DNA of 64,000 nucleotides from Gemmatimonadales bacterium (GTDB lineage Bacteria; Gemmatimonadota; Gemmatimonadetes; Longimicrobiales; Gaopeijiaceae): assembly GCA_007695225.1 (NCBI GenBank), contig REED01000119.1, positions 1 to 64,000 of the forward strand, in the 5' to 3' direction. The notes below the pieces were generated by a model, which searched no databases, was not told the origin of the DNA, and was given only the letters and a program-made list of their open reading frames with translations. The first letter of the stretch is position 1, and every line of letters starts with the position of its first letter. Below are positions 1 to 9,713 of the stretch, one piece after another. The position numbers were made by a program, and so were the translations under genes.

Positions 1-841
1 CCTCCTCGGCGGCGAGCCCCTGGGACTCCAGGATGGCCTGGAGGGCGATGTCCCACGGCTGGTCCCGGATCTCTGCGCTCACGTTCCCGGTGATGCCCGC
101 TCCGGGAATGATGGAGCGACCGGAGAACTCGGAGAAGGTGAAGAGGACCTCTCGAAGGGGCGTCTCGGAGAAGGAGACGGTGATCCGACGGGAAAGGTCA
201 TCGGAACGAACCCCCGCCCAGGAAGGCGCCCGGGAACGACCCACGGGGTCGCCTGCGGCCGCCACCGCCCCCGCATTCCCGTTCCCAGGGCCGAAATTGG
301 GGGCAGGCGCGGAAGCTTCGGCCCGCCAGGGCTCGAACCGGTCCCAGAGATTCTCCAGGGAGATCCGCACGTAACCCGGACCGGAAAGGACGGCGTACCC
401 CACCAGTGCCTCCATCTCCAGCGTCACGCGGACCACGTCCTCGCCCACATGGGTAGCCCGGATCTCCCGGATTCCTCCCCGGTCCAGGGCGCGAAATGCC
501 TCAGCGGCTAACTCCGAGCGGGCGCCCAGGAGGTCCACCACGATCCGGTCCGGACCCTCCATGGTGAAGTCCCGGGTCTCCACCTCACCCTCGAGCCCCA
601 GGACCACCTCCGTCCGGTCTCCAGCCGGTATGATCTCGAGTCCCGTGAGGAAGCCGGAACGAGCCGCCACCTCCGCTGCCGGCGCCGCCCCCTCGAACGC
701 TGCGACCGCTGCCACCGCCGCGGGGGCGGGCCCCACCGTGGGGCCTGACCCCGGGTCCATGACCTCTGGAGACGCTGGCGAGATCCCGGAGAGACCCACG
801 CCCACCAGCAGCGAGGTCCAGAACACCATATGTGGGGTCAT
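1..841 (-). CDS. pilQ: Type IV pilus secretin PilQ, N-terminal part (AMIN domain), truncated by window edge
   Basis: Own reverse translation from ATG at 841: MTPHMVFWTSLLVGVGLSG...FLTGLEIIPAGDRTEVVLGLEGEVETRDFTMEGPDRIVVDLLGARSEL..., AMIN-like; last gene of pilMNOPQ order; 4-bp overlap with the preceding gene; absent from the ORF track because it is open at the edge. Confidence 0.8.
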   Translation of the reverse strand, partial: MTPHMVFWTSLLVGVGLSGISPASPEVMDPGSGPTVGPAPAAVAAVAAFEGAAPAAEVAARSGFLTGLEIIPAGDRTEVVLGLEGEVETRDFTMEGPDRIVVDLLGARSELAAEAFRALDRGGIREIRATHVGEDVVRVTLEMEALVGYAVLSGPGYVRISLENLWDRFEPWRAEASAPAPNFGPGNGNAGAVAAAGDPVGRSRAPSWAGVRSDDLSRRITVSFSETPLREVLFTFSEFSGRSIIPGAGITGNVSAEIRDQPWDIALQAILESQGLAAEE

Positions 842-1473
842 GCCGAACCTCCGTTCCACCCGTTCCCGTCGGAGGCCCCGATCGTGTCCGGGGCCGCTCC
901 GCCGCCCCCGCCGCCGCCCGGAGGCGGTGCGGGCGTATCCTCTTCCGGTTGCTCCATCCCTGCGGGATCGTCCTGCTCACCCTGGGCCTCGGGCGCGGTG
1001 CGCCGCAACTCCAGGACCCGGGACTCCCTCACTCCGAATTCGTCCACCTCCACCACGATCTCCCGCTGCCGGATGGCCAGCACCCGCATGTTCCCCAGGA
1101 CATCCCCTTCCCTGACCCGCCAGTTCCGAGATCCCGCCGCCGCACCCCGGGGTCCCAACAGAGCCACCGATCCTACGCCGTCCGTGGAGAGGATCACCCC
1201 CAGCAGGACCAATCCCTCGAAGCGGGGCCCCGCGTCGTCCCCGGTGAGGGGACGGAAGGGGTTCCGCCGCTGGAAGGTGGGATACTCGAACACCTCCCGC
1301 TCGAAGATGAGCTCCACGGTGTCGGTCCGGGCGCCCGCGCCTCCGGGTGGGGGCTGCTGGGCTTCGGCGTCAGATGCCGTCATCAGTAGTAACAGGAATC
1401 CCGCGGCCGTCGCCGCCGTGGTCCAGGCCAGGAATCGGACCGGTCGCCAGGACACCACGGTGCCGGAGATCAT
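838..1473 (-). CDS. pilP: PilP-like type IV pilus assembly lipoprotein/periplasmic protein
   Basis: Position between pilO and pilQ; N-terminal hydrophobic segment, short C-terminal domain (NWRVREGDVLGNMRVLAIRQREIVVEVDEFGVRESRVLEL). Confidence 0.65.
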   Translation of the reverse strand: MISGTVVSWRPVRFLAWTTAATAAGFLLLLMTASDAEAQQPPPGGAGARTDTVELIFEREVFEYPTFQRRNPFRPLTGDDAGPRFEGLVLLGVILSTDGVGSVALLGPRGAAAGSRNWRVREGDVLGNMRVLAIRQREIVVEVDEFGVRESRVLELRRTAPEAQGEQDDPAGMEQPEEDTPAPPPGGGGGGGAAPDTIGASDGNGWNGGSA

Positions 1474-2084
1474 CGATTCCCTGCCGAGTCAAGCGAGCCG
1501 TCGGCGAGTGGGTCCGGCGTCCGGGGGGAAAGATAGGTCTCCAGCCGGAAACGGGCCCGGACCGGAGACGTCATCTCCTGACCCGATTGGCCCGTGAAGG
1601 GCTCCATCTCCAGGTCCCGGGGAGTCATGATCCGGGGAAGGGAGGCGACGATGGCGAGGAAACGTCCCACGTCGTGATACTCACCGATCACGTCCATCTC
1701 ATAGGAATCCCGGGTGTAGAATTCCCCCTCCATGGGAGGCTCGGGGCGAAGGCCGCCCAACTCGACCCCCGTGCGGAGCGCCTCCGACGAGATGGTACGA
1801 AGGAGGGTGGGGACCTCCCCGGTGGCCGGGATGAGCTCCTCCAGCCGTCCCAGGTGTCGCTCATAGACGGCAAGCCGTTCCTCCAGGTCCGAGACGCCCC
1901 GTGCCGACAGCACCTGGGCCCGTCGGTTCGAGTCATCGAGGGTCTGGAGCCGGACTTCCATGGCGCTAATCACTTCCGCACGAGGCGCGTACCAGTACTC
2001 GAAGAAGGCGTAGCCGGCGGCGATCGCCAGGATCCCCACCAGGAGGGCGGCTTGTCTGGGTCGTTCCGTGGGCAGGAGCGCCAT
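1470..2084 (-). CDS. pilO: Type IV pilus inner-membrane protein PilO
   Basis: MALLPTERPRQAALLVGILAIAAGYAFFEYWY..., single TM plus coiled coil and PilO-like fold; synteny. Confidence 0.8.
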   Translation of the reverse strand: MALLPTERPRQAALLVGILAIAAGYAFFEYWYAPRAEVISAMEVRLQTLDDSNRRAQVLSARGVSDLEERLAVYERHLGRLEELIPATGEVPTLLRTISSEALRTGVELGGLRPEPPMEGEFYTRDSYEMDVIGEYHDVGRFLAIVASLPRIMTPRDLEMEPFTGQSGQEMTSPVRARFRLETYLSPRTPDPLADGSLDSAGNR

Positions 2085-2086
2085 GG

Positions 2087-2842
2087 TCAGTGATCCTCCT
2101 GGTCCGCTGCAGGCCCGGACGAACCCCCGGAGCCCGGGCCGACGACGTCGTCCTGGGATTCCCACCTCTCCGCGCCTGGAATGGCCACCGAGGGCCCGAA
2201 GAGCGGGACCCGGTCCACGATGCCCGGAGGAGGGTCCTGGTATCGCGCTTCCAGAAGGAAACTGTAGATCCGGCGCTGGACCCCCGGGGATACCGTGAGC
2301 AGCACCGCGTCCACCTGGATGAGCCGCACCTCACGGAGGAAGGGCGAGGCCTCCAGGGACTCCATGAAGCTGGTGAGAGCGAAGTAGGTAGCGGAACGGC
2401 CCTCGAGCTGGAACGTGGGATGCGTCCCGGACACCACCTGCTGCAGACGGGTGATCCAGGTGAAATCCGGAACCGCCCGGCCCACTTCGTCCATGATGTG
2501 GGACCAGGTGTAGCGGGTTTCGTCGATCTCCTGGAGCACAGCCACCCGCTGGGCGATGGAATCCCGCTGCGCCAGGAGCCGCTCCGAACGGGCAATCACC
2601 TCCGCGAACCGGATGGAGTCCCGCTGCGCGACCTCGATGGCGACTTCCAGCTCCTCTGCCTCTCCAGCCACCCTGAAGAAGAGGAACGCGATGAGCCCCA
2701 GGGACATCAGACAGAGGGCACCGGCCGTCAACGCCCATCGATCCCTGGGAAACCCTGGAATCGCGGGAAGCCTAGGGGCGGAGACCCCGCGGCGGGGCGC
2801 TTTCCGCTTCCCTTTGCCAGGAAGGAGGTTGACTTCGATCAC
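2087..2842 (-). CDS. pilN: Type IV pilus assembly protein PilN
   Basis: MIEVNLLPGKGKRK start typical of PilN; one TM; synteny. Confidence 0.85.
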   Translation of the reverse strand: MIEVNLLPGKGKRKAPRRGVSAPRLPAIPGFPRDRWALTAGALCLMSLGLIAFLFFRVAGEAEELEVAIEVAQRDSIRFAEVIARSERLLAQRDSIAQRVAVLQEIDETRYTWSHIMDEVGRAVPDFTWITRLQQVVSGTHPTFQLEGRSATYFALTSFMESLEASPFLREVRLIQVDAVLLTVSPGVQRRIYSFLLEARYQDPPPGIVDRVPLFGPSVAIPGAERWESQDDVVGPGSGGSSGPAADQEDH

Positions 2843-2888
2843 CAGCTCGTCTCCAGGCGTCGGGTGCCGCGCAGATCACCGTACCCGA

Positions 2889-3932
2889 TCATGGTTTCCT
2901 CAGCGCAAGACCGAGGGGGAGGAGGAGCATGACCCCCGCCTCCTCCAGGTCCGGCGACTGGAAGGCGTCCGGCGCCACCGGGATCCGCTGGAAGGGGTTC
3001 ACCAGGCGTACCTCCGCGGAGAGGCGCTCGGCCAGGGCCTCCGGGAGCCCCCGGATTCGGGCCGCTCCGCCACTCAGGTAGACCGACCCCAAGCTCTCTC
3101 CCATCTGTTGCGCCATCAGAAAGGCGGCCGCACGCTCGACCCCCATGGCCACCTCGTCCGCCCCGGCCTGCACGTACCGCAGGAACTGGGGGTGATTCTC
3201 CCGCCCCTGCAGGACCGCCTCCGCACCTTCCGCCGTCAGTCCCTGCTCCCGCTGAAGGTCCTCCCGGATCCGCCGCGTACCGAAGGGGATGTCCCGCGTC
3301 AGGGTGGGGACTCCGTCCTCCATGATGTTCACGCTCGTCATCTCGTGTCCGACGTTCACCAACGCCACCACGCCCGTCATGGCTTCCGGGTGGTTGCGCT
3401 CGAGGGCATTGTGGAGGGCGAAGGCGTCCACGTCGATGAGGACCGGAGAGAGCGTGGCCTCCTGCATCAGGGAGACGGTGTTGTCCACCAACTCCCTCTT
3501 GGCGGCCACCAGCAGGACTTCCATCTGGAGGCCATCCTCATCCGGGTCCAGGATCTGGAAATCCAGTACGACACTCTTGATGTCGAAGGGAACGTGCTGC
3601 TCAGCCTCCCAACGGATGACTTCCCGGGCGTCGGCCTCCTTCATCCGGTCCATGGAGATCTTCTTCACGATGACGTCATGGCCACCCACGGCCGTAACCA
3701 CGTCCCTGGACCGGATCCCGCTCTCCCCCCAGAGATCACGGATGGTGTCCGCCACCAGGCCCGGATCCATGATCTCCCCTTCCACGATGGCATCGGGGAG
3801 GAGGGCGCGCATGGCGATGCGGACCACCTCGGGCTGATCCCCGGAGTGGTCCACTTCCACCAGCTTCACGAACCCGCTGCCCACATCGAGTCCGACGGTG
3901 TTTTTCGATCGCCCGAAAAGGCCCATTCCCAT
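2889..3932 (-). CDS. pilM: Type IV pilus assembly ATPase-like protein PilM
   Basis: KNTVGLDVGSGFVKLVEVDHS... actin-like PilM; synteny. Confidence 0.9.
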   Translation of the reverse strand: MGMGLFGRSKNTVGLDVGSGFVKLVEVDHSGDQPEVVRIAMRALLPDAIVEGEIMDPGLVADTIRDLWGESGIRSRDVVTAVGGHDVIVKKISMDRMKEADAREVIRWEAEQHVPFDIKSVVLDFQILDPDEDGLQMEVLLVAAKRELVDNTVSLMQEATLSPVLIDVDAFALHNALERNHPEAMTGVVALVNVGHEMTSVNIMEDGVPTLTRDIPFGTRRIREDLQREQGLTAEGAEAVLQGRENHPQFLRYVQAGADEVAMGVERAAAFLMAQQMGESLGSVYLSGGAARIRGLPEALAERLSAEVRLVNPFQRIPVAPDAFQSPDLEEAGVMLLLPLGLALRKP

Positions 3933-4045
3933 ATCCGGATCCGAGGGGGAAACAAATTTTTCCCGCCTGACCAGGAGTACCTTATCCTGGCGGACGGAGC
4001 GCTGTCAAGCGGAAAACGACTCCGTCTCCCACCCGGGAAGCAGGG

Positions 4046-5308
4046 TCAGAAGGAGCCAGCCGAGAGGTCCGCCCAGCCCCGCGTCGCGATGGGGTTCAGG
4101 GGAAGGCCCCCCGATGCCCCGGAGATCGCCCTAGAGAGCGCGCATGACGAATAGGTGATGAGGGCATTCCCCGAGATCAACTGTTCGTCGTTGCTCGACT
4201 CGATCTCCGCCCCTTCGCTGGTGACCGACCCGAAGATACCGGTGCCCCCGTTGTTCGTGAAGCGCCCCTTCACGTACATGGGACCGGCCCAGTTGAAATT
4301 TCCGTTCAGGTGGAGGTTTCCCTCCACCAGGAGGATCCCCTGCCCGGAGGAGTTGGCGTTGATCTGGAATCGGTCGTGGCCCTCGGGCACGATTACGTGG
4401 ATGATGGGAAAGTGGTCCTTGCACGCTTCGGCGGCGGTGCTGTTGATTCCGGGTCCCGAGGACCGGGGCGCCCCCCAGTTCAGAGGGTCCCCGGTATTGC
4501 ATTCCCCACCCGAAAGCGAAGGCTCGATCTTGTGGGGACCCGAGGCCGTGATGGTCTTGTCGGCCAGGGAGGTTAGGCGCTCCCAGGTCTCCGCACTGAA
4601 CACCTCCATCTGCTCGTCGACGAGGGCGTCGTCCCGCCCCACCGGGTCCACCCCCGACGGCGCAAAGGTCTTGCTGTTCCCGCCCAGGCTCACCGTGGCG
4701 TCCTCATTGACGAGGAGGGCCGGGCGCCCCCCGGAGGCAGGAGGGCAGCTATTGGCTCCCTGGTTCATGAACCAGCCGCTTCCCCCTCCATTGGTGTCCC
4801 GCCCGTCCACGGTGGAGTTCCCGCTCATGGCCATCTGGTCCTGGGTCGTCACCGCAGCCTGGGACTGGGCGAGGTCCAGGGTCCCCCCGCGGGCGAGTTG
4901 GCTCAGGGTGCGGCTGGCGCCGGCCAGCCGTCCGCCCTGGGTGATCCGGCCGGTGCTCTCGATGAGGTAGAGGAGATCATCCACCCGGGTGATGGTGACG
5001 TCCCATTCGCCGTCCCCCTGCTGGACCTGACAGTCAGCGCAGGCCGAGGTCTCCTCCCAGACGGCGAGGCCGGCTTGGGCCGGGATCCAACCCGCCAGGA
5101 CCTCGTTCAGCCCCGACTCCGCCAGGTAGAAGGCCTGGGTGGCTCGCTCGGTGGACTGCCCGATGCGGGCTTCCTGGCCGGCCAGGAAGAACCCGCCCGT
5201 GATCAGCACGGCCACCACCATCAGCGCCAGGATGGCGGCGGGGAGCGCAAATCCCTGCCGGCGGCGGATCGGCCCGAACGCATCGCTGGGTTTTTCTTGA
5301 CTCCTCAT
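4046..5308 (-). CDS. PilX-like prepilin, E5-lacking, with C-terminal beta-rich/polymer-forming-like region (cassette B)
   Basis: RRQGFALPAAILALMVVAVLITGGFFLAGQEARIG...FYLAESGLNEVLAGW; C-terminal GILLVEGNLHLNGNFNWAGPMYVKGRFTNNGGTGIFG. Confidence 0.7.
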   Translation of the reverse strand: MRSQEKPSDAFGPIRRRQGFALPAAILALMVVAVLITGGFFLAGQEARIGQSTERATQAFYLAESGLNEVLAGWIPAQAGLAVWEETSACADCQVQQGDGEWDVTITRVDDLLYLIESTGRITQGGRLAGASRTLSQLARGGTLDLAQSQAAVTTQDQMAMSGNSTVDGRDTNGGGSGWFMNQGANSCPPASGGRPALLVNEDATVSLGGNSKTFAPSGVDPVGRDDALVDEQMEVFSAETWERLTSLADKTITASGPHKIEPSLSGGECNTGDPLNWGAPRSSGPGINSTAAEACKDHFPIIHVIVPEGHDRFQINANSSGQGILLVEGNLHLNGNFNWAGPMYVKGRFTNNGGTGIFGSVTSEGAEIESSNDEQLISGNALITYSSCALSRAISGASGGLPLNPIATRGWADLSAGSF

Positions 5309-5441
5309 GGTCCTTCCTCCACTGCGTGTTCGTGCGTTGATTTCCGGTCCGCCGCCCCACCCTCCCCGCCCATTCCTCCGGACCTGTGCCCCGGTTCATT
5401 CCCCGGTCCATTCCGCCGGTGAATCCTTCCGATGCATCCCT

Positions 5442-6314
5442 TCAGTTCCGCATCTGGACCACCACCGAGAGGGAATCCTGGACCTGCTGTCCCGTCGGGC
5501 CCCGGGCTCCGGAAAGGGTCTGGACCGTGATCCGGACGGATCGTACATCGGCGGGAACCGCCGTGGCCGCCCCCGCGCCGTCCAGGAACTCGAACACGAC
5601 GCCGCCCGTGGGCCGGACTGGTCCCACCATGGGTACGGCAACGTCCACGGCCTGTCCGTCTCCATCCAGCTCGGTCCGTCCCAGGTAGGTGAGGCCGTCC
5701 TGGGCCTGCATCGTCCCGTACTCGAACACTTCGAAGCTCCGGAGGAGGGCCCCCGACCGGACGGCCGCCAATGCGGGCGAAGGCGAGAGGTTCTGCAACC
5801 GGACCACCTGGGCGGGGCGTTGCGGCTCCCCCTGGGCAGCCCCCACCGGACAGATGTCCGTGTCCTGGATCGAGGCAATGGTCCCCTGGGCCCAAACGTC
5901 GTCTGCAGGCGTCTCGGGTGCACCTTCCACGAAAAGGAAGACGTGTTCGCCCGCGGAGAAATCCCGGCCCAGCGGAGCCACCGTCAGATCGGTGCCGTCC
6001 CAATCGCACCCGAGTCCGGCCGCACGGTAGGCCCGGAAGCTTACCCGATCCGCCTCCATGGCCAGGAGATCTCCCCCCGCGGGAGAGACCTGCCGCAGTT
6101 CGGCGACCATCAGGTCGAGTCCGAACCGGACCGTCTGCTGCCCCTGGATCTGCTGCTGCTGGACGGTATAGACCTGCTGGTTGGAGATCAGGACCTGGAA
6201 GATCGAGATCATGAGGACCGAGGCCACCACCACCGACACCAGGAGCTCCACGAGGGTGAAGCCCCGCCGGTCCAGGATCTCTCCGCGGTGGAGCCCGCGC
6301 CTGGGCCCGTTCAT
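5442..6314 (-). CDS. PilW-like minor prepilin (cassette B)
   Basis: RRGFTLVELLVSVVVASVLMISIFQVLISNQQVY class III prepilin motif; PilW length. Confidence 0.75.
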   Translation of the reverse strand: MNGPRRGLHRGEILDRRGFTLVELLVSVVVASVLMISIFQVLISNQQVYTVQQQQIQGQQTVRFGLDLMVAELRQVSPAGGDLLAMEADRVSFRAYRAAGLGCDWDGTDLTVAPLGRDFSAGEHVFLFVEGAPETPADDVWAQGTIASIQDTDICPVGAAQGEPQRPAQVVRLQNLSPSPALAAVRSGALLRSFEVFEYGTMQAQDGLTYLGRTELDGDGQAVDVAVPMVGPVRPTGGVVFEFLDGAGAATAVPADVRSVRITVQTLSGARGPTGQQVQDSLSVVVQMRN

Positions 6315-6697
6315 CGTCGAAGCACCCGGTACTGGACGGTATCGGCCACCGTCGTGGAGATGAGCGGCTGCCCGCCGGAGACCCTCACGACACCAGGGCC
6401 GGTCACCACCACCTGCATGAGTCGGGACCGACTGTCGCCTTCGATCTCGGACCAGGAGAGGGTAAACGGGCCATCGTCCACCTCGCCCGAGGTGATCTGG
6501 GTGAAGGGCGTCGCCTTCATTTGCTCAATTGCGGTCTGCAGAGCTGCGGAACGTGCCGTCTCGATTCGCGCCCTCTCCACCGAGCCGATCATCCACCCGG
6601 TGCCTGCCGCCAGCCCAAGAAGCCCCACGGTGAGGACGAGCATCGCCACCACCACCTCCACCAGTGAGAGCCCGGCCCGTCCACTTGGTATACTCAT
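6311..6697 (-). CDS. PilV-like minor prepilin (cassette B)
   Basis: GRAGLSLVEVVVAMLVLTVGLLGLAAGTGWMIGSVERARIETARSAALQTA. Confidence 0.75.
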   Translation of the reverse strand: MSIPSGRAGLSLVEVVVAMLVLTVGLLGLAAGTGWMIGSVERARIETARSAALQTAIEQMKATPFTQITSGEVDDGPFTLSWSEIEGDSRSRLMQVVVTGPGVVRVSGGQPLISTTVADTVQYRVLRR

Positions 6698-6698
6698 A

Positions 6699-7199
6699 TC
6701 AGATCGTCCGGGCCTGGCCGAGCGGGAGGAGGCGAATGGATCGACTCCGGGTCCCCATATCGAAACGAATGGTGGTCTCCGTCGTGACGGCGTTGGCGCA
6801 GCCCAGGTTGGCGACTCCGCGGGGGGTGAAGCAGAGCACCGCGATGCCCTGCCCAGTCACCCGGATGAGGTCCACGGCGAAGGCCTCGCGGAAGTCCATC
6901 TCGTTGAGGATGTCCACCTGTCCGTCCCGGGTTGTCTCGATCCGGACCCGATCCTGAGCCGGATCGATGATGAATCGCACCTCCACCCCTCGCTCCACCG
7001 CGAAAGCCCGGGCCTGCGCATGGAGGCTCAGGAAGTTGTCGTGGGCCGATCGGGTGTTGAGCTGCCCCGCCATCCGTGAGAAGGAGTTCACCACAACCCC
7101 CGCCAGCACCGAGGTGATGACCACCACGATCACCAGCTCCAGGAGGGTGAAGCCTTTCCGGCTCCGAAGAGCCTGCGGAGGAGAATGGAGCATCTTCAT
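6699..7199 (-). CDS. FimT/GspH-like minor prepilin (cassette B)
   Basis: Start re-assigned to MKMLHSPPQALRSRKGFTLLELVIVVVITSVLAGVVVNSF; GspH/FimT pattern RAFAVERGVEVRF. Confidence 0.75.
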   Translation of the reverse strand: MKMLHSPPQALRSRKGFTLLELVIVVVITSVLAGVVVNSFSRMAGQLNTRSAHDNFLSLHAQARAFAVERGVEVRFIIDPAQDRVRIETTRDGQVDILNEMDFREAFAVDLIRVTGQGIAVLCFTPRGVANLGCANAVTTETTIRFDMGTRSRSIRLLPLGQARTI

Positions 7200-7392
7200 G
7201 CCAGGATGGGGAGCCAGAACTGTGCCACTCCGGCGAGGGGCTCCCGCTGGCGACTTATGGCCCCGATTCAACAATAGTTGGGGCCGATAACGACCTTCCG
7301 TGGACAGAAATCCGAACTCATTTCCGGATTCTGGAACTCTTTTCGCCCGACCAACGCGTCCCAGGGGGCCGAGTGCCCGGCGGTTGCGCCCC

Positions 7393-7448
7393 GGATGCTG
7401 CCCCCCGGATGCTACCCCAAGGACGCTGTCCCCCGGATGCTGCCCCAA
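7393..7448. repeat. Four tandem 14-bp units (GGATGCTGCCCCCC-like) between the two prepilin cassettes
   Basis: ggatgctgcccccc / ggatgctaccccaa / ggacgctgtccccc / ggatgctgccccaa. Confidence 0.85.
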
Positions 7449-7666
7449 GGATTCCGCGACACGGAACCAGAGCCCCCTTGAGGCTCCTGGATGCCCCTCG
7501 GGCTGCATTCACGCATTTGTTGAGGGAATCTACCCCCGAAGGCCGGAGCGGTGCCAGCGAGGGCCGGATGAAGGTGGCCGGATCAGGGTCCTGGACGGGG
7601 GGCCGCCGGAGGGGCTCGAAGGAGCCCCCTCCGTTGATCCGACGGTCTCCCGGGCGGGGTGCCCGC

Positions 7667-8500
7667 TCAGTGCCGTCCGAGACGCATCCCGCCGGGAACG
7701 GGGAGAGGCGCTGCGAGAAGGGTCTGGGCCAGAATGGCGTGGGACGCCGCCGAATCGGCGAGGAAGCCGCTTTCCCCCTGAAGGAGGAGGGCTCCGTGGG
7801 TCCGGGCCGCACCCTGGAGGGTGACGCCTCCACCCAGGAGGATGTCCCCCCTGGCCAGGATGATCCCCGCAAGGGGACCGTTTCCCGACAACTCCGCCCC
7901 TCCCGGGGCGACGATGGTGATGCCGCCGGCCGGATCAGGGAGCAGGACGCCCCCCGGTGCGTGGACCCGATGACCACTGTCGAGTTGAAGGGCCCCTCCC
8001 TCGTCCGGAAGGAGGATCACATCCTCCATCTCCAGGACACGGAGGTGTGCAAGGAGGTCGTCCAGGGAAAGCGGACCCAGAACCGGCGCGCCCTCCGGAG
8101 ACCGAGCCCACCGACCAGCTGTCCCCCCCGGCTCGGGGTGCCACGCCATCCGGAACCCTCGCCGTGCCCCGGCCATGACCGTGGTGGGGGCCTGGAGGAG
8201 GAGGTACCCTGAGTCCAGGACCGTCACCTCCTCGCCCCGGGCCGGAAGGGGAGCGGCAGGGGGGCTTGCCGCCGCCATGGCTTCCAGGAGCGCCGCGTCC
8301 TGTCGAGCCGCCACGAGCTGGCCCTGGGCCATGACGAAGGCTGAGAACGAGAGGGCCAGGAAGGCCGGCAGCAGAAGGATGGCCAGCGGAAGAATGAATC
8401 CCTCCGGCCTCCGACGAGCGGAGGGCTGTACCCCGGCTTCCTCCCCGTGCGCCAACGCCTCAGGGGAACACCTTCCGGCTACGAGGTCAGGGCGGGTCAT
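7667..8500 (-). CDS. PilX-like prepilin, E5-lacking, with C-terminal beta-rich region (cassette A)
   Basis: PEGFILPLAILLLPAFLALSFSAFVMAQGQLVAARQ; C-terminal GIILARGDILLGGGVTLQGAARTHGALLLQGESGF resembles the cassette B paralog; start MTRPDLV. Confidence 0.6.
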   Translation of the reverse strand: MTRPDLVAGRCSPEALAHGEEAGVQPSARRRPEGFILPLAILLLPAFLALSFSAFVMAQGQLVAARQDAALLEAMAAASPPAAPLPARGEEVTVLDSGYLLLQAPTTVMAGARRGFRMAWHPEPGGTAGRWARSPEGAPVLGPLSLDDLLAHLRVLEMEDVILLPDEGGALQLDSGHRVHAPGGVLLPDPAGGITIVAPGGAELSGNGPLAGIILARGDILLGGGVTLQGAARTHGALLLQGESGFLADSAASHAILAQTLLAAPLPVPGGMRLGRH

Positions 8501-9303
8501 GGAACCTCCGGGAGGAACGGCGATGGGTCCCACGGAGGACCGGGGGGTCCACTCCACGGGATCTTCCAGCGCACCTCACCCCCCGGTTGGAGTTCCAATA
8601 TCACGTCCAACCCGCCGCCCTCCGAAGCTTCGAAGGCGCTTGCCGGACCCACTCGTTCCGGGGTCAGGGGCTGGCGCCCCTCGTCTCCCCTTCGGTAGCG
8701 AAAGGCCCGATCCTCCAGCGAATAGCGCCCCCGCTCGAAGTACCGGATCAGGATCGGCCCCGAGACCCGTTCACTGAGACGCCATTGGGCGACCTGTCCC
8801 TCCAGCGGCGCAAGGCACGCGCCACCTGCGGACGAGACCGCCTCCAGAGCGGCGAGGCGCCAGCCACCCTCGGCTTCGAGCACCAGGACGGAGTCCCGGT
8901 CAGGATCCGGCGCACGGTGCCCCCGCCACGTCACCCTCCCCTCCCGACTCCCTGGTTCCCACTCGCAGGGTAGAGCGATTCCCCGGAAGGCCCGGAGCCA
9001 GAGCGCCCGGTCTGTGCCCTCCTCCCGGTCCCAGTCCCGCCCCCGTAGACCGGCCCCCAGTTCCTCGTGGAGGACGGTCCAGGTGGTGCGAAGCGTCTCC
9101 ACGCTCTCCTCCCGGGACACCAGGTCGTCCACCACCCGCGCACTTTGGTGGAGTAGGACCACCGATCCACCCAGGAGGAGGCTTGCCGTGAAGGTCCCCA
9201 CCAGGAGTTCCGCCAACGTCCATCCCCCCTGAGCGGAGTCCCGCGTCGATACCGGCGCCGACCTCTGAGCCGAGTCCCGAGCCGACCCCCGAGCGTGCAT
9301 CAT
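8497..9303 (-). CDS. PilW/GspJ-like minor prepilin (cassette A)
   Basis: AQGGWTLAELLVGTFTASLLLGGSVVLLHQSARV. Confidence 0.7.
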   Translation of the reverse strand: MMHARGSARDSAQRSAPVSTRDSAQGGWTLAELLVGTFTASLLLGGSVVLLHQSARVVDDLVSREESVETLRTTWTVLHEELGAGLRGRDWDREEGTDRALWLRAFRGIALPCEWEPGSREGRVTWRGHRAPDPDRDSVLVLEAEGGWRLAALEAVSSAGGACLAPLEGQVAQWRLSERVSGPILIRYFERGRYSLEDRAFRYRRGDEGRQPLTPERVGPASAFEASEGGGLDVILELQPGGEVRWKIPWSGPPGPPWDPSPFLPEVP

Positions 9304-9713
9304 GGGCCAGTCTCCTCGCGGGGAGGAACGGGGCTTGGGCGATCCCAGGGAACGCGGATAAAGCGAGCCATCTCGGGGGCTCCCTCCGCTCTCCGCTGAA
9401 CGACCCGGAGGCCATTGTCGTCCCACCACCACTCCAGTTCCAGAGAAGGTCTCCGGGCGCGGCCGTCGGCCATCCCGGGAACGAAGAGCGCCTCCCCTGC
9501 AACGACGGGAGCCCCCTGGGCCAGGATGTCGGCCCTCTCCATGACGCGAACGGCTTCTGCCAGGAGGACGACGGCTGCGGACAGCCCCACCCCCAGGAGC
9601 ACCATGGCCAGAAGAACCTCGACGAGGAGGAATCCACCCTGGGACGAACCGCCGCGCAGACCGCAGCCCCGTGGGTGACGGCGAGGAGCCGCCTCAGCGC
9701 CGGACACGGCCAT
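9300..9713 (-). CDS. PilV/GspI-like minor prepilin (cassette A)
   Basis: SQGGFLLVEVLLAMVLLGVGLSAAVVLLAEAVRV; start re-assigned to MAVSGAEAAPRR. Confidence 0.7.
   Translation of the reverse strand: MAVSGAEAAPRRHPRGCGLRGGSSQGGFLLVEVLLAMVLLGVGLSAAVVLLAEAVRVMERADILAQGAPVVAGEALFVPGMADGRARRPSLELEWWWDDNGLRVVQRRAEGAPEMARFIRVPWDRPSPVPPREETGP

Noticed and set aside
7318-8212. Plus/minus ORFs across the intercassette region (7318-7977 -, 7373-8212 +, 7300-7824 +)
   Set aside because: Driven by tandem-repeat and GC bias; no homology-like features and conflict with the PilX-like prepilin frame.
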